Origin: Arcuatula senhousia | Taxonomy: Eukaryota > Mollusca > Bivalvia > Mytilida > Mytilidae | DNA: 64,000 bases | Assembly: GCA_963971305.1 (NCBI GenBank) | Contig: CAXARO010001803.1 | Location: 1 to 64,000 of the forward strand | Direction of reading: 5' to 3' | Part shown: in pieces, positions 11,721 through 23,499 of the stretch | How the letters are laid out: each line of letters opens with the position of its first letter | How positions within the stretch are numbered: position 1 is the stretch's first letter | Program-made: the position numbers and the translations under genes | Notes under the pieces: model-generated | Databases searched by the model: none | What the model was told of the DNA's origin: nothing | The model's input: the letters and a program-made list of their open reading frames with translations, nothing else

Positions 11721-11860
11721 AAACACAAATGTTCATCTTATGACTTGCTTACTCCAACAAAATTTATATTATCATAATTTAAGCTCTTCCATAAGTTCTC
11801 AACATGCATCCATGACTTATCTGGAACACGGCCGTTTTTCAGTATTGCGAGTTTTTGTCC

Positions 11861-11931
11861 CATGAAGGAATCGATAACGGCGGCAAAGTATATAAAACTG
11901 CTCATGTGGAAGAGGTGACAAAATCGCGATG
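11861..11931 (-). promoter_or_regulatory. Promoter-like block upstream of the pseudogene, with TATA motif
   Basis: Minus-strand text contains 'cagttttatatactttgccg' and 'ccgttatcgattccttcatg'. It is about 80 percent similar by eye to 16206-16279 on the plus strand. The TATATA-type motif about 165-200 bp upstream of the splice acceptor suggests core promoter plus first exon. A possible first-exon ATG is at 11863-11861. A sequence resembling a donor at about 11822 reads ATAAGT rather than GTAAGT. Confidence 0.5.
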
Positions 11932-11939
11932 AAGCAGTA

Positions 11940-14040
11940 TCCAGGATTTAGAAGAGGTTTTATATATTTAATCAATATTTAAGCTAATACAAAAAATAAA
12001 GAAACATAAAATGTCATATAAAATTTTAAAACATTATAAACCTAATCCATCAAAAATAATGGGAGAGCACATTCGTTTCTTCAAATTCATGAAAGGAGTG
12101 TTATCGTTTTCCTGAATAAAAAAAGTAAACAAACATTTTGTTTTACGAATTAATGCTTGCCCCCCCCCAAAAAAAAAGTCACACATTTGGTATCAACATA
12201 TACACCATTATCCAATCTTACATATTGCATAACATGTTTGAAGAAAAATAAAATTAGTTTTTAATGAACCGAGAAAAACATGTTAAGCAACGTAAAATCG
12301 GTTCGTGAAGAATGGTGTACCGTAATCTTAAGTTCGTGAAGAATATTCGTGTTTGAGGTGTTTGAGGAAAACTGATTAATCTGTGCAGTTCAATGCCGGT
12401 GTTACATACTAGTTTTCCCCCAGACTATAATTGCCCTCTGGAAAATTATTATATACTCACTTCGCCCCGGAAGATCTAATAAACACTAAATTTTCCTCCG
12501 GGAAAAATGAGTATATACTCAGGTTTACCCCAGGATAAAATCCGGTTGTGTCAACACATACACATTGTGCCGCCATTCTTATATTTCCCTTATTAAAAAA
12601 CAACAACAAAACATTGCAATGTAAATGAATTTGAAAGTAAATTGCGAATTCTGCAATATTTTTCGTTTATAATAACAAATAATAATTTATAAGTGTATCC
12701 TTGTCTATTTCTATCTATGGTATAGATGGAATGTAGATATAATATTTGAGAAGCTCTAAGAAGGAAAACCCACCTTGCTTATTAATTAAAGAATATAAAG
12801 CCCGTGCGAATTTCAGTGTATATCCCATGAATTTTAGTATATCAGTATATCATCATTTTTGCCATTTTTCCTATAAAAATCATGCTTTTTTATTTTTCTT
12901 TGTCAACATGAGTCATCATATAATTATCTATCAACCTATTCACGGCCATCTTAAATGAGAACATAAAAGGCTGTAATATTTTTGTTGAACAACTGTTTCA
13001 AAGACCATTGCAAAATTAATCTTGACTCGATGGTCCCCACCACAAAGCGGACCGAAGTAATAGTATTAATGCCGTGTGCCCACGTGTGTCCGTCAAACTT
13101 TATTTATCTCAGCAACTGTTATTTGCAGGTAATGATATGATATTTGATATACAGCTGCATGTAGGAGTCTTGTATAGAAAATAAAGAAATGTGGAATAAG
13201 TGTACGCGACACAGCCCACAATCAAACGGCAATTTAGAAAAACCACAATGGACAACCGCCAGCAGCCTTGTATGTTGGGATGTTTATCAGAATTGCCGCT
13301 TATCTACCTCCTTTTAAGTGAGCCGACTTATTTGCACTCGACGCAAAACCAAATATTATTACGGTATATCATAGCAACATATTACAAAATATTTTATTTG
13401 AATTTAATTAAAAGTATCTGATACTGCCTATTGAGAAGCGTATAAGGGTATCAAGATCGCCAAAAAAAACGTAGTTAATGCTGCGCGTGCTACATATTTG
13501 CGTTATTAGAAATACCAAAAAGCGGGAATAAACGATTTATTTGGATATGCTTAATATCGGTATTTCAAGGAGTAACCTCTCATCAGTAGCATTTAAATCA
13601 AAACATTGGAAGGTCAAATTCCAAAACTGTTGAAAACGAAAAGTACTCAAAGCCGAAACCTTCGAACAAGGAAGCCAAATCCAGCACCGAGAATATCGAC
13701 CATGTGCATTTAAAAGGAAATAAATCTGGTGTTTTAAACAATTTTGAATTTAAAAATCGGAAATTTCAGCGACAAAAGTCTTATTCTATGGTCTTACGAC
13801 CTGGCTTGTGATTACCCTCAGGGACTTCTGGTGTTCATAATATTATGTTATATATATACCACATGACAGACTACTTTGCTGTAATGCTAAAGTAAGCTAT
13901 AAATTGAAGAGTATACTAAAGACTAATATTCTAATGAAAAAAAGCATTTGTTTGGAAAATAATAAATCGCATCTAATGAAATATATAATAACATTTTTTC
14001 AAGTAAGACTAAACAGAGCCTTTAAATGAAGGGGAAAGAT
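11940..14040. other. No gene; AT-rich intergenic sequence
   Basis: Only minor structure: a C9A9 run at about 12162, a short degenerate direct repeat around 12432-12535 containing 'tatatactca', and a piece at 13070-13170 resembling generic bivalve dispersed repeat. The open frames here (12746-12958, 13200-13421) are short and unsupported. Confidence 0.5.
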
Positions 14041-14042
14041 CA

Positions 14043-14775
14043 GTATTAAAAACAAAGAATATGGAATATGTGCCAGAAAGACACGATCCACTTCGATAAG
14101 CAAAATTTCACTGCGTGTGAAGCGCTTTTCTGGATTAACCTTCATCAGACACGCTAGGAGTAAAAAACTTGGAAAACCGGTAGAATATTAGATTTTGACA
14201 AAACAAAAACAGAAGCCAAAAATATTACAACAATGACCAAACAGATAAATTTATCAATTTTTAAAGAAATAGCCAAACGTTGTCAAATTTTTGAAATATG
14301 TAAACTGTGTCTTTCCAACACATATTCCAGTACTCGAAAATATATAAGAGCATACAACTGAAGCAAGGGGAAGCTTTCTACGACCTCCACACGGCACTAA
14401 AGCCAAACTCTGAAATAATATTAAAAACAAAGAATATGGAATATGTGCCAGAGAGACACGATCCACTTCGATAAATGTACAAAAGCAAAATTTCACTGCG
14501 TGTGAAGTGCTTTTCTGGATTAACCTTCATCAGACACGCTAGGAGTAAAAAACTTGGAAAACCGGTAGAATATTAGATTTGACAAAACAAAAACAGAAGC
14601 CAAAAATATTACAACAATGACCAAACAGATAAATTTATCAATTTTTAAAGAAATAGCCAAACGTTGTCAAATTTTTGAAATATGTAAACTGTGTCTTTCC
14701 AACACATATTCCAGTACTCGAAAATATATAAGAGCATACAACTGAAGCACGGGGAAGCTTTCTACGACCTAGTAT
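14043..14775 (+). repeat. Near-identical tandem duplication, 375-bp period
   Basis: Sequence from 14051 ('aacaaagaatatggaatatg') recurs from 14426, continuing to 'ggggaagctttctacgacct' at about 14386 and 14770. The copies differ by a handful of substitutions and one short insertion ('atgtacaa' type) near 14475, so the duplication is recent compared with other repeats here. It contains 'gcttttctggattaaccttc'. No protein is conserved in any frame. Confidence 0.9.
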
Positions 14776-14860
14776 AGATATTGAAAAGGGGGGAAATAGT
14801 ATAGCCATATTCTCTACCCAAATATACTGATATTTCCGGGGGAAAGCTTAGAATGGACTA

Positions 14861-15094
14861 TTGGCAACGCGACGGGTGTGCTATAGCAAGCAGGAACTGC
14901 TTACTCTTCCGGAGCACCTGAGTTCACTCTTGTTTCGACTGGAGCTCGCGTTGTTGATTGATATTCAGTTATTTTGTGTTTGCATGTTTAACATGTTGTC
15001 TGTTTTTGTCCCGTTCCTGTTGGTGTTTGCTGGTTTTGTCTCTGCCCTTTCGGACTTTTGATATTCGGATACCCCATTGGTACCTCTGCTTCTT
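14861..15094 (+). repeat. 234-bp SINE-like unit, complete copy
   Basis: Starts 'ttggcaacgcgacgggtgtg' and ends 'ggtacctctgcttctt'. The copy at 33340-33573 has the same boundaries and the same length, 234 bp, and is almost identical. The 66-residue frame within is a by-product also seen in the other copy. The fixed boundaries argue for a discrete mobile unit rather than random truncation. Confidence 0.85.
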
Positions 15095-16205
15095 AGTATA
15101 TTCTGATAGCCCAGGAGAGTAAAGGAGTAAGTATGTTCCTTCGGTATATCAAAATGCGATTACCATCGTCTTTATGCTTCACTACACTATGATGAAACAC
15201 TTCAAATCAGACACATTTACACTTCTACCGCAAGTCATTCACTGGGAGTTGGAGCACGTATTAGAGCCAAGATAACCATACTTAAAAGTTACATGTTTGT
15301 AATTCCAAATAAACAAAAACGACAACCTAAAGTACATACTGTATAAAATTAACCCTTTTTGAAGTTTATAAAAAAAGGTTACGAAAGTATATAATGTTGA
15401 TGGAAAAACGGACAGAGCTTGACCATAATGATCATACCCTACTCTTCGTAGAAGAAATATAATGTGCAACGTATCCGTATATATTGATTAGTGGAATTCA
15501 AACGTAAATAACAGTTCTCATATCATTTGAGATGACTGGTGATCTTGAAGAAATTATTAAAACATGTTACAACTCTAAGTAAATATCTGAATGAAAATAG
15601 TTTTATCATAAGAGTCCCTTTGATCTTTAGCAACAACTAGTACTATAAAGAAAGTATATCTTGACAATCGCTTTTTATTGTGCTATTATTTGTGAGTGAC
15701 CAAACAATTGCTGTTTCATGATTTTTACCAGCATTATATTAAATTAAGAGGAATAATGGTGTTATTCCTTTTTTTACTTGAAATTCATTATTCTAAGGGC
15801 TTCTTGTAATCGCTGGTCACGCTTGCATCATCACGAGCATAAAAAACCTCACCGCATTCTTCACGAGCAAAACTATTTTTATTGAACAATGTGGTTTTAC
15901 ATATTTCAAGGTTTCTTCATTTTTAAGATTTTCTGTCAAATGGTTGAAAAACTAGTTTTGATAATAATGTTAAAGAAAAAAGTACAACATTTTCCTCATG
16001 TCAAACTTTTTAAAATAAAATGATAAAATTGAAACCCTAAAAGGCAATGTGCACAACAAGTTATTTTCGAAATCGGTGGAATTTTTCATCTGGTCCTTTT
16101 TGCACACGACAGAGTAATTTCATTACTTTTGTTTAATTTTGTTCCATAAACTTAGATATTTACTTAAATAAACAAACTTTTGAGTAATCAATGGTGACTG
16201 CTCAA
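15095..16205. other. No recognisable feature
   Basis: AT-rich, without repeat partner or credible coding frame. Confidence 0.5.
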
Positions 16206-16279
16206 CCATGATTCTGTCGCCTCCTCCTTCCACGAGTAGCTATATATATTTTGCTGCCGTTATCAATACCCTTACGAGG
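16206..16279 (+). promoter_or_regulatory. Second copy of the TATA-bearing promoter-like block
   Basis: Contains 'gattctgtcgcctc', 'ctatatatattttgctgccg' and 'ttatcaataccctta', aligning with the block upstream of the pseudogene with a few small indels. Orientation is plus, the same as the intact gene 32 kb downstream. No coding remnant of the family follows within 2 kb, so it is either a distant promoter and first exon of the intact gene or a relic of a lost third copy. Confidence 0.5.
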
Positions 16280-16524
16280 CGAAGACTTACGTAACCGAAT
16301 GACAATATTATGACAAGTCATTGTTAATAAGTTGACATACCGATTTTAATCGAATATCACATCAAAAATGACTTCATTTGAATATGAGTGAACTGATATG
16401 ATCACCTTATTATACCTATTATATCTTCATAACCGTGTTTTGTGTAACTTCCGGACCCCAAAATTGCAAAATACAAAGGGACTTTGGTGTGTCATAAAAC
16501 ATGGTGTAACCCACCGATTCATTT

Positions 16525-16640
16525 GCTATGGCTGTACCAAGTCAGGACTATTGTGATCTACCTTTTGTCCGGTGTGTCTTCCATTTGTTTCTTTTCTCTT
16601 TGACATTTAGATTGATCCTGCAAGCTCAGTAATTTTGTTA
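16525..16640 (+). repeat. Dispersed mussel repeat fragment
   Basis: Contains 'gctgtaccaagtcaggacta' and 'ccggtgtgtcttcca', the same family and orientation as 3880-4075 and 63640-63750. Confidence 0.65.
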
Positions 16641-16784
16641 TTCTTTTATTCAAAACCTTTTTGAAAAGTGATTTCTTCTTTTATTTATTGTTCCTTATAT
16701 TTTTAGGCAATATGGACGTTTCTATAATGCCCTGTAATGCCCTGTAATGCACTTTAGATGTCTATATTTATTTAACATAATTAT

Positions 16785-17385
16785 ACCCCCGCTTTGGAGA
16801 AGAAGGTTTATACTGGTTTTCTTCTGACTGTCCGGCCTTCCGCCCTTCCTAACGGCGTCCGCATAAAATAACTCTCGTAACTGTTTTTTTTTTCAAAAAC
16901 TGCTAATCGCAGTTGCTTTAAAGGGGTATATGGCTTCTGTATGAAGTTATCTATCTGGAGTTCTAACATTAGAACTGTCGGATATCCAATTCATGTTACC
17001 GAATTGATCAATTTTAAATATTGCTAGTCAATTGTTAAACATTTTCGTTACATTTTCTTAGCATTTTCATATACTAGTGACCTAAAATAAGGTATATGGC
17101 TTCAGTATGAGGTCCTTTATTGCAATTACCGGAATTTGATATGTCGAATATCTACGTCCTGTTTACTGACATTTTTCATTTTTTAACCAATTTTCATGAT
17201 TATTGTTCAAATGTTGATAATTTTGGTATCATTTTTTTCCGTCACTATTCATCACAGGGACTTGACTTTTAGTATATGAGTTTAGAGTGGTCTTTTATCG
17301 CGCGTATTGAAATAAGGTCTGTCAGATATCTACTTCCTGTTTACCATCATAGTTAAGTTTGGAAGTAGCGGTTGTATACTGAGTC
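16785..17385 (+). repeat. Dispersed repeat with internal ~170-bp degenerate tandem units
   Basis: Begins 'tacccccgctttggagaaga', a start I associate with a common bivalve repeat. Units share 'ggtatatggcttc', 'gtatgaggtcctttat'-like text and 'ggatatc/gaatatctac...cctgttta'. Non-coding. Confidence 0.55.
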
Positions 17386-18073
17386 AGCAGTAGCTTACAG
17401 ATTCTTTCTTGTCATCTCGTATGTTAAGATAAGACATTGTCATCTCTTATTATTTCTTGATTGCGCAATAAAATTTCAAAAATCAATAAAACGTTAAAAA
17501 AAACTATATAAAAGCATTCATTTGATATGAAGTGTATAATTAAAAAAACATTTCATATCGAATAGAAAAATGAAATTTAATCGATAAACAAAATGTTTGT
17601 GTAAATTGCTTTAATAAACATGAATAGCAATGGTGATTGCTTATAAAGTAGTTAAGTAATCTGATCTGTTTTCATAAAGTAACAGAGGATATTAAAAAAA
17701 ACTTACCATGCTTTTCAAACTTCAAATCTAATCTATTTTATGAATTTTAGATTGATCATTCGACAATACGACATTGTTCCTCAATAATATATATATTTAT
17801 GTGAGTATTAAAGATATATAATTTTTATCTGTTGCTCTTAAGAACAAAGTTCGGCTGCTATCCGGCCTTGATGCACATAGAGACATGTTGCTGTTAATAC
17901 GTATACATGCATGTGCTGTTTACATAATGTTTTGATTTTGGTATACATTCATCAATCCGATATACATTGTAATTAAGCAATTATACCTAAAATACCGAAG
18001 AAATAAAATAATGTCTTGAACAATGTGTTACTTAATTAATTTTTAATGTGCCACAACAATTTTTCATCATATA
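17386..18073. other. No recognisable feature
   Basis: Very AT-rich; no repeats or frames of note. Confidence 0.5.
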
Positions 18074-20205
18074 ATCACGGTCGTTATACTTGTCCTGCGA
18101 CAACATGTTTTCTACCGATGTTTCTGCTCGTTTTCTACCGATGACCTAGATTTCTACCGATGTGGTGATAAAAAAATAAACCTGGCAGACGATTTTTTTC
18201 TAAGCTATGATACCCGGCTATTTTGGCACTTATAAACAAGTTAGTTTAATTTACATCATTTTGTTTTAAGTATGCACATAAAATTACAGTAAGGGTATTG
18301 TTAATTTTTTCCAGGAAGAGACAATTTCCTTTTTTTTTTCAGATAATCATGAATATCTGTGTTAAATTACCATTCACTGCGCTGAAAATTATGCTCCATG
18401 TTCTACATAGTCGGACATGTTTGAAGACATATCACTTTTCATTACAAATGGCGTATTTTTGATTTTTCGATCATTTAAAAAAATATGGTCCTGGTTTTCT
18501 AAAGATGTGTCCTGGTTTTCTACTGATGGTCCTGGCATTTTACCGATGTGATAATGTGATATATTTAATGACATTTCATGACCAATTTTAAAACTGTATA
18601 TTTTATTGAACACATAATATTGACGATAAAAAGGAAAAGGAGGTTCATGAGCAAAATCTGTTTTGCGCACCCCAAGAACACTTAAATTACAAAATTTAAA
18701 TAAATGTGTATTTTCTCAAAAGCTGGCTTATCAGAAAATGATAGTATATCAACATTTTTTCCACTTATATAAGATTTGTGAAGTGCTTTATATATAATGG
18801 GAAATAATCCTCCATATACCAGATTTCACTGTTATATCAAGAAATGCTGAGGCTGAGACATGAATTTCAGTCGGGCTGAAATTGATCTGTACATATACAA
18901 CAATGTGACACGCCATTTTTACCAAAACCACGGTAACTATAGGATACCTCAGATTAATTGGAGTTTACTGGCAGCTATCTGGGGGTTTTCAGAGCGAAAC
19001 TCCTAATTACATCAGGTATTTAGAGTAATTTCAGGTAACTGAGGGTTTCCTATCCCAAGGATACCACAAAAAAATCCTGCTATTAAGAGTTTTCAAAAAT
19101 AATTTATTGGAAGCTGAGCTTTGTATTAGTTTTTGAGGAATTGATAGTGTCCAGCTTTACATTGATAAATTATGCTTTCAAAGAATTAAATAGCATGAAC
19201 TTTCAATATCTGTGAGTGAGTGAGTTGGTGTTTTACGCCCTTGCAACGATAATTAGGTTATAACATGAAAAGGATGATAAAATGAACATGAAATGAGGAT
19301 GATAAAAGAAACATGGGGTTGGAGAGGGGAGAGGTGGGTAGGGACTGAAGATTTAGCCTATGTGGTGCACTACTTGGCGGTCCACAAAGGGGTCTTTTAC
19401 GTGCATGAAGCGTGACACTCTCCTCTCACGTTGGCCCACTATGGTCGGCCGTCAGGTTTACCGTATGATAGACCTGACAATCCCTGCGGACGAGGGCCAC
19501 AATATTCAGCCACTTAAGGTACACACTTGGTCGCTCTGTGGGCTGAGCACTGACCCGACGTCAGAATCCCAATACGCTTAGCCGCCTGTTACGACAAGCT
19601 AGGCTCTGCTGTTGGCCTATTCCACACGGGCCCCGCACGGGACTACAGTATCTGTAGGTAGAAGGGGGCTTGATTAGGTATCTAAATGTGAAAGCTGACA
19701 GCAAACCAACCGCCAGTTACCAAGATAACTCTTAATACCTGATGTAATTGAGAGTTTCGTCCAGTAAACCTCCAGTTATCTGAGGTATCCTATAGATGCC
19801 AAGGTTTTGGTTAAAATGGCGTTCCATACAACAGTATGATGAAGCTTCACTGTACAACACAAGTATTTACGGTTTATATATGCCTTTAGAAACCAAAATG
19901 TGTAGTTATATGAAATTAGATCATCGGTAGAAATCAAGGACTCATCTGTAGAAAACACAGTAAAGAACATACCTAATCGGTAGAAAACCAGGACATATCA
20001 AATTTCTTAAACCTGTTAGTTATATGAAAAATCAAATGGCTCTTTTACAAATAAACGATCATTTATTGCATTTTCTCCTATAGGGTGTATTCAAATGTTA
20101 AAAATAAGCGTTATTTTTCATATTTCTAAAAAAACAATCGGTAGAAAACAAGCAACAAAATCGGTAGAAAACATGTTGTCGCAGGACAAGTATAACGACC
20201 GTGAT
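18074..20205. mobile_element. 2.1-kb fold-back element with perfect 45-bp terminal inverted repeats
   Basis: 18074-18118 and 20161-20205 are exact reverse complements over 45 bases. Inside both arms a short motif, TTTCTACCGATG, recurs: about six forms on the left (18109, 18133, 18150, 18497, 18516, 18538) and about five in the opposite sense on the right (19923, 19945, 19975, 20138, 20158). Such clustered subterminal repeats are typical transposase-binding arrangements. A second inverted pair (18911-18969 with 19763-19821) lies further in. No transposase frame is present; the centre holds an unrelated insertion (19212-19643). Confidence 0.85.
19212..19643 (+). mobile_element. Mollusc SINE-like repeat inserted in the fold-back element
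   Basis: Starts 'gtgagtgagtgagttggtgt' and ends 'cctattccacacgggcc', with 'cctgttacgacaagc' near the end. I recognise this layout (a GTGAGTGAG start, a TTACGACAAGC ... GGCCTATTC end) from repeats widespread in abalone and other molluscs. GC content is clearly above its surroundings. The 73-residue open frame at 19360-19581 is inside it and not conserved as far as I can judge. Confidence 0.6.
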
Positions 20206-20639
20206 AATTACATGTTAAAAAAAATCTCATTACAGGTTAAAGCTCTTGGGAAAACCAAACGTGTAACAATAGGAAAATCGAATGTTAATTCAAAGACAAA
20301 ATTGGCAGACAAAAACATTACAAAAATAACCAAAATAACAAACATGCAAAAACACATATAACAACACTGTTAATAGCAACGCAAACTTGCAACAAGAGTA
20401 AGACCAAGTTTTCCTAAAAAGCAAGCAATTTCTACTTAATACAGCACACCAATCATGTTAAAAGACGAAAATACTAAACATATTTGCCAAATAAACATAT
20501 GGGGTCATCTGAAAGATAGAAAACTTGTACTTGTCTACCAGGAAACGATGACCTCAGAAAAAAAATGTTTGGTGATAACAATAACCGTTGACAGCAACAT
20601 AACACTGTGGTAACAATAGGCCTGTCACAATATTACCCA

Positions 20640-20885
20640 TTAGCTTACTGAGAATCAGCTGTGATAGGTAAGCTCCATAAGCTGTAGCGGAGGGAATGCT
20701 GCTACATCAAGATAGAAATTTAACGATTGTTGATTTGATGTTATTACGTTTGTCATAGCACTTTGTACAAGCCACTTTGCATGTGATTATTTTAAGATAT
20801 AAATGAAAAACGCGAGCATTCTAGAATATTAAGTATCCTAAATCCCAAGTTCCTGCAGGAGATTTGAAAGCACTTGAAAACTCTA
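20640..20885 (-). pseudogene. RT-family 3' relic
   Basis: On the minus strand a degraded reading contains a CSSIPSATAYGAYLSQLI stretch, matching the SNIP...AYG(V/I)Y(V/I)SQLIRY block of the other relics (61390-61450, 63305-63360). Only this C-terminal part is left, and frames are broken. Confidence 0.65.
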
Positions 20886-22140
20886 ATTGCACTTAAACGT
20901 AAGTTTAGTAAACCAGTAATGCACGGTCAATGGTGAAAGCTGTAGTGCATTACAGTCTTTATTTCAAAAGACCTGTGTAAAACTAAAGCCCTGATACAAT
21001 CATAGTCAATTGCAAGTAGCATGAATGATGTCAAAGATATCATTGGACTAAATAGGGTTAAAATCATCCTTGTGACTTAAGGATGTATTACAGAGACACA
21101 AGTGTGGTTTTATTTCAATACTAATTTTGTATTCTGTGTCCTTTTATTGGTCGATCTACCTACATTTGTATTATTTGTAGAAATAGACCTTATCTTCAAA
21201 AATCACAACAAATACTTACAGAATCATTTAACTATAGGGATTAGGAAAAGTTCACGGTGGATACTGATATGTGCAGTAACCGCCATCCAATGTTTCTGTG
21301 ACTATATATCATTTTTCTAGCCATTATACTTTTCAGATAATTTACTCTTTAGTATATCTTGCAATATAGTTACATTTTATAACGCACATAAATTAGCAGA
21401 ATCTTTGAGTATTGAAATGGGGTCAAGTTCAAAGTGTTTATCTTACATATCAGATCTAAATGCCTACATGTAGGTGTTTACTCTTCAAGTAGTGTGCTTA
21501 CCATACAAAATATGATATTTTAACGCACCGTCGCGTCCTGCATGGGTTTAGTACCTATTTGTTGTCATTGCTTTAACAAATGACCATGCAATTTTTTTTT
21601 ACGTTTTTTCCTGTTTGCAATCAATGACTTTTGACCGGTCAAGAGTTTTCAACTTTTAATCCTTGCCTAAACTATTTGTCCCTATTCTTTGCAGCTTTTT
21701 GGTGTGCTTGAAATCGGATGCATTATAAATTCTATATCTTTCGGTGTATTTTTTTACTTACTGACTGGGAATTCAGGAAACAAACATATTATTTTCCCAT
21801 AAATGCAGCTATTGCCTTGTGTGTAGCCCAAAGCAATAGCTGTGGCTGAGGGGAAATGATCTATATATTTCCTTTATACCCAGGCATTAAGCATATGATA
21901 AACATTTTGTTTGTTTTGTTGTTTTTGATTTTTATGCAAAATAAATGCATGTTGATTTATACATCTTGTTTAATGTTTCCCTCAGATGTTTCCTTATTGA
22001 CTATGTTAATAGTAATGTGCCTTTAATACATAATAACGGTATCAAAATGCTTTTTAATTGTTCTTTCTTTTTATGAAGACTTTTAAATTCATGTCAAGCC
22101 CTGAACATCATCTTGATTTTTACTAAATTACTACTACAAA
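20886..22140. other. No recognisable feature
   Basis: AT-rich sequence without repeat partners; the 72-residue frame at 21102-21320 has no recognisable domain. Confidence 0.5.
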
Positions 22141-22144
22141 CACA

Positions 22145-22590
22145 GTGTTCACGCTTGATTCGACATTAAAAACAACTAGTCATTAATGAATGAGAATATT
22201 TATAAGGGAAGTAAGGTCGACACACAATGACACAGTAGCGGTTTCAAAATTATATTTACAAAAGTACAGCAGTTTTTTTGGAAAAAAAGGAATTTCGCCA
22301 ACCCAAAATACATGAAAGCATCACATTGACCTTCATGTGTAACCGTGTGGTACAAATGGTGCTTAAACAACACTGCTGTCAGTTTATTGGTATTAACGCT
22401 TTTACTATGAAGTACAAATATTAACGAATTTCGCCAAGCCTAAATACATGAAAACATTAATCTTCAAGTGTAACCGTGTGGTACAAACGGTGCTTTATTT
22501 GTGCGTTAACACCCATGTTGTCAGTTGATTGGTAGAAACGCTTTCAGTTTCAAGTACAAATATTCTCCCGTACCCAAGATAAAACATTTA
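22145..22590 (+). repeat. Dispersed repeat, part duplicated in tandem
   Basis: 22290-22425 and 22430-22560 are two copies of one unit with 'gaatttcgccaa', 'aatacatgaaa' and 'tgtaaccgtgtggtacaaa'. Related sequence is found at 62640-62760. It forms the left flank of the minisatellite element that follows, and 24030-24620 contains matching pieces. Confidence 0.7.
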
Positions 22591-22596
22591 CACACA

Positions 22597-23462
22597 TGTA
22601 CAGATGAGACCAAACCTAACCTGTACAAAAGTGAACTTAGAGCGGACCTGTGGTTCACTTTTCTGGTCTGGTTTACTTCTCTTGACCAATCCACGAAGCA
22701 GACCTAGGTCCACTTTTCTGGTTTGGTTTGGTTGGAAAGCAGATCAGACCTCACCACAAGTCTGGTTCAGTCAAAACTCTGGTTTGGTTTGCTTTAAATA
22801 GTGAACCAGAGTGGACAAGACCTAAGATTGGTCTGCTTTTAATAGTGAACCAAGAGTGGACCAGACATAGAGCAGACAAGACCTAAGTTTGGTTTGCTCT
22901 AAGTCTGGTCTGGTCTGCTTTTAATAGTGAACCAAGAGTGGACCAGACCTAGAGCGGACCAGACCTAAGTTTGGTCTGCTCTAAGTCTGGTCTGGTCTGC
23001 TTTTAATATATAGTGAACCAATAGTGGACCAGACCTAGAGCGGACCACACCTAAGTTTGGTCTGCTCTAAGTCTGGTCTGGTCTGCTTTAAATATATAGT
23101 AAACCAAGAGTGGACCAGACCTAGAGCGGACCAGACCTAAGTTTGGTCTGCTCTAAGTCTGGTCTGGTCTGCTTTTAATATAGAGTAAACAAAGTGTGGA
23201 CCAGACCTAGAGCGGACCAGACTTAAGTTTGGTCTGCTCTAAGTCTGGTCCACTCAAGGAATGGTCAGTTTTTATAGGTTTGGTCTGCCTGAGGTCAGAG
23301 TGAACCAGACCTTGGGCAAAGTTTGCTTTTGGAGTGAACTTGAAAGCAGACCTAGGTTCACTAAAACCAAACCAGACCAGAAAAAAGCAGACCTGAACCA
23401 GACTTCTGGTCCACTTTATAAGTCTGGTGCCCATACAGGTTAGGTTTGGACCCATCTGTACA
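22597..23462. mobile_element. Fold-back element made of a palindromic minisatellite
   Basis: The ends 22597-22625 and 23434-23462 are reverse complements at 27 of 29 positions. Between them lie about five clear units of 82-87 bp (near 22855, 22937, 23022, 23109, 23196) plus degenerate ones at both edges. Each unit contains both GGACCAGACC and its complement GGTCTGGTC, so every unit can fold on itself, and the whole can fold as one hairpin. The overlapping open frames on both strands are by-products of this repeat. Confidence 0.9.
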
Positions 23463-23499
23463 CAATGAAATCTTTACTGTTACCATTTCAGTTCAACAG

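Noticed and set aside
11738..11863. 41-residue minus frame from the ATG at 11863 as a separate small protein
   Set aside because: It spans the probable first exon and intron of the pseudogene and is not conserved beyond the promoter-like block at 16.2 kb.
19360..19581. 73-residue open frame with higher GC
   Set aside because: It lies wholly inside a mollusc SINE-like repeat.
22525..23455. Overlapping open frames on both strands
   Set aside because: They arise from the palindromic minisatellite, whose unit lacks stops in several frames; no conserved protein.
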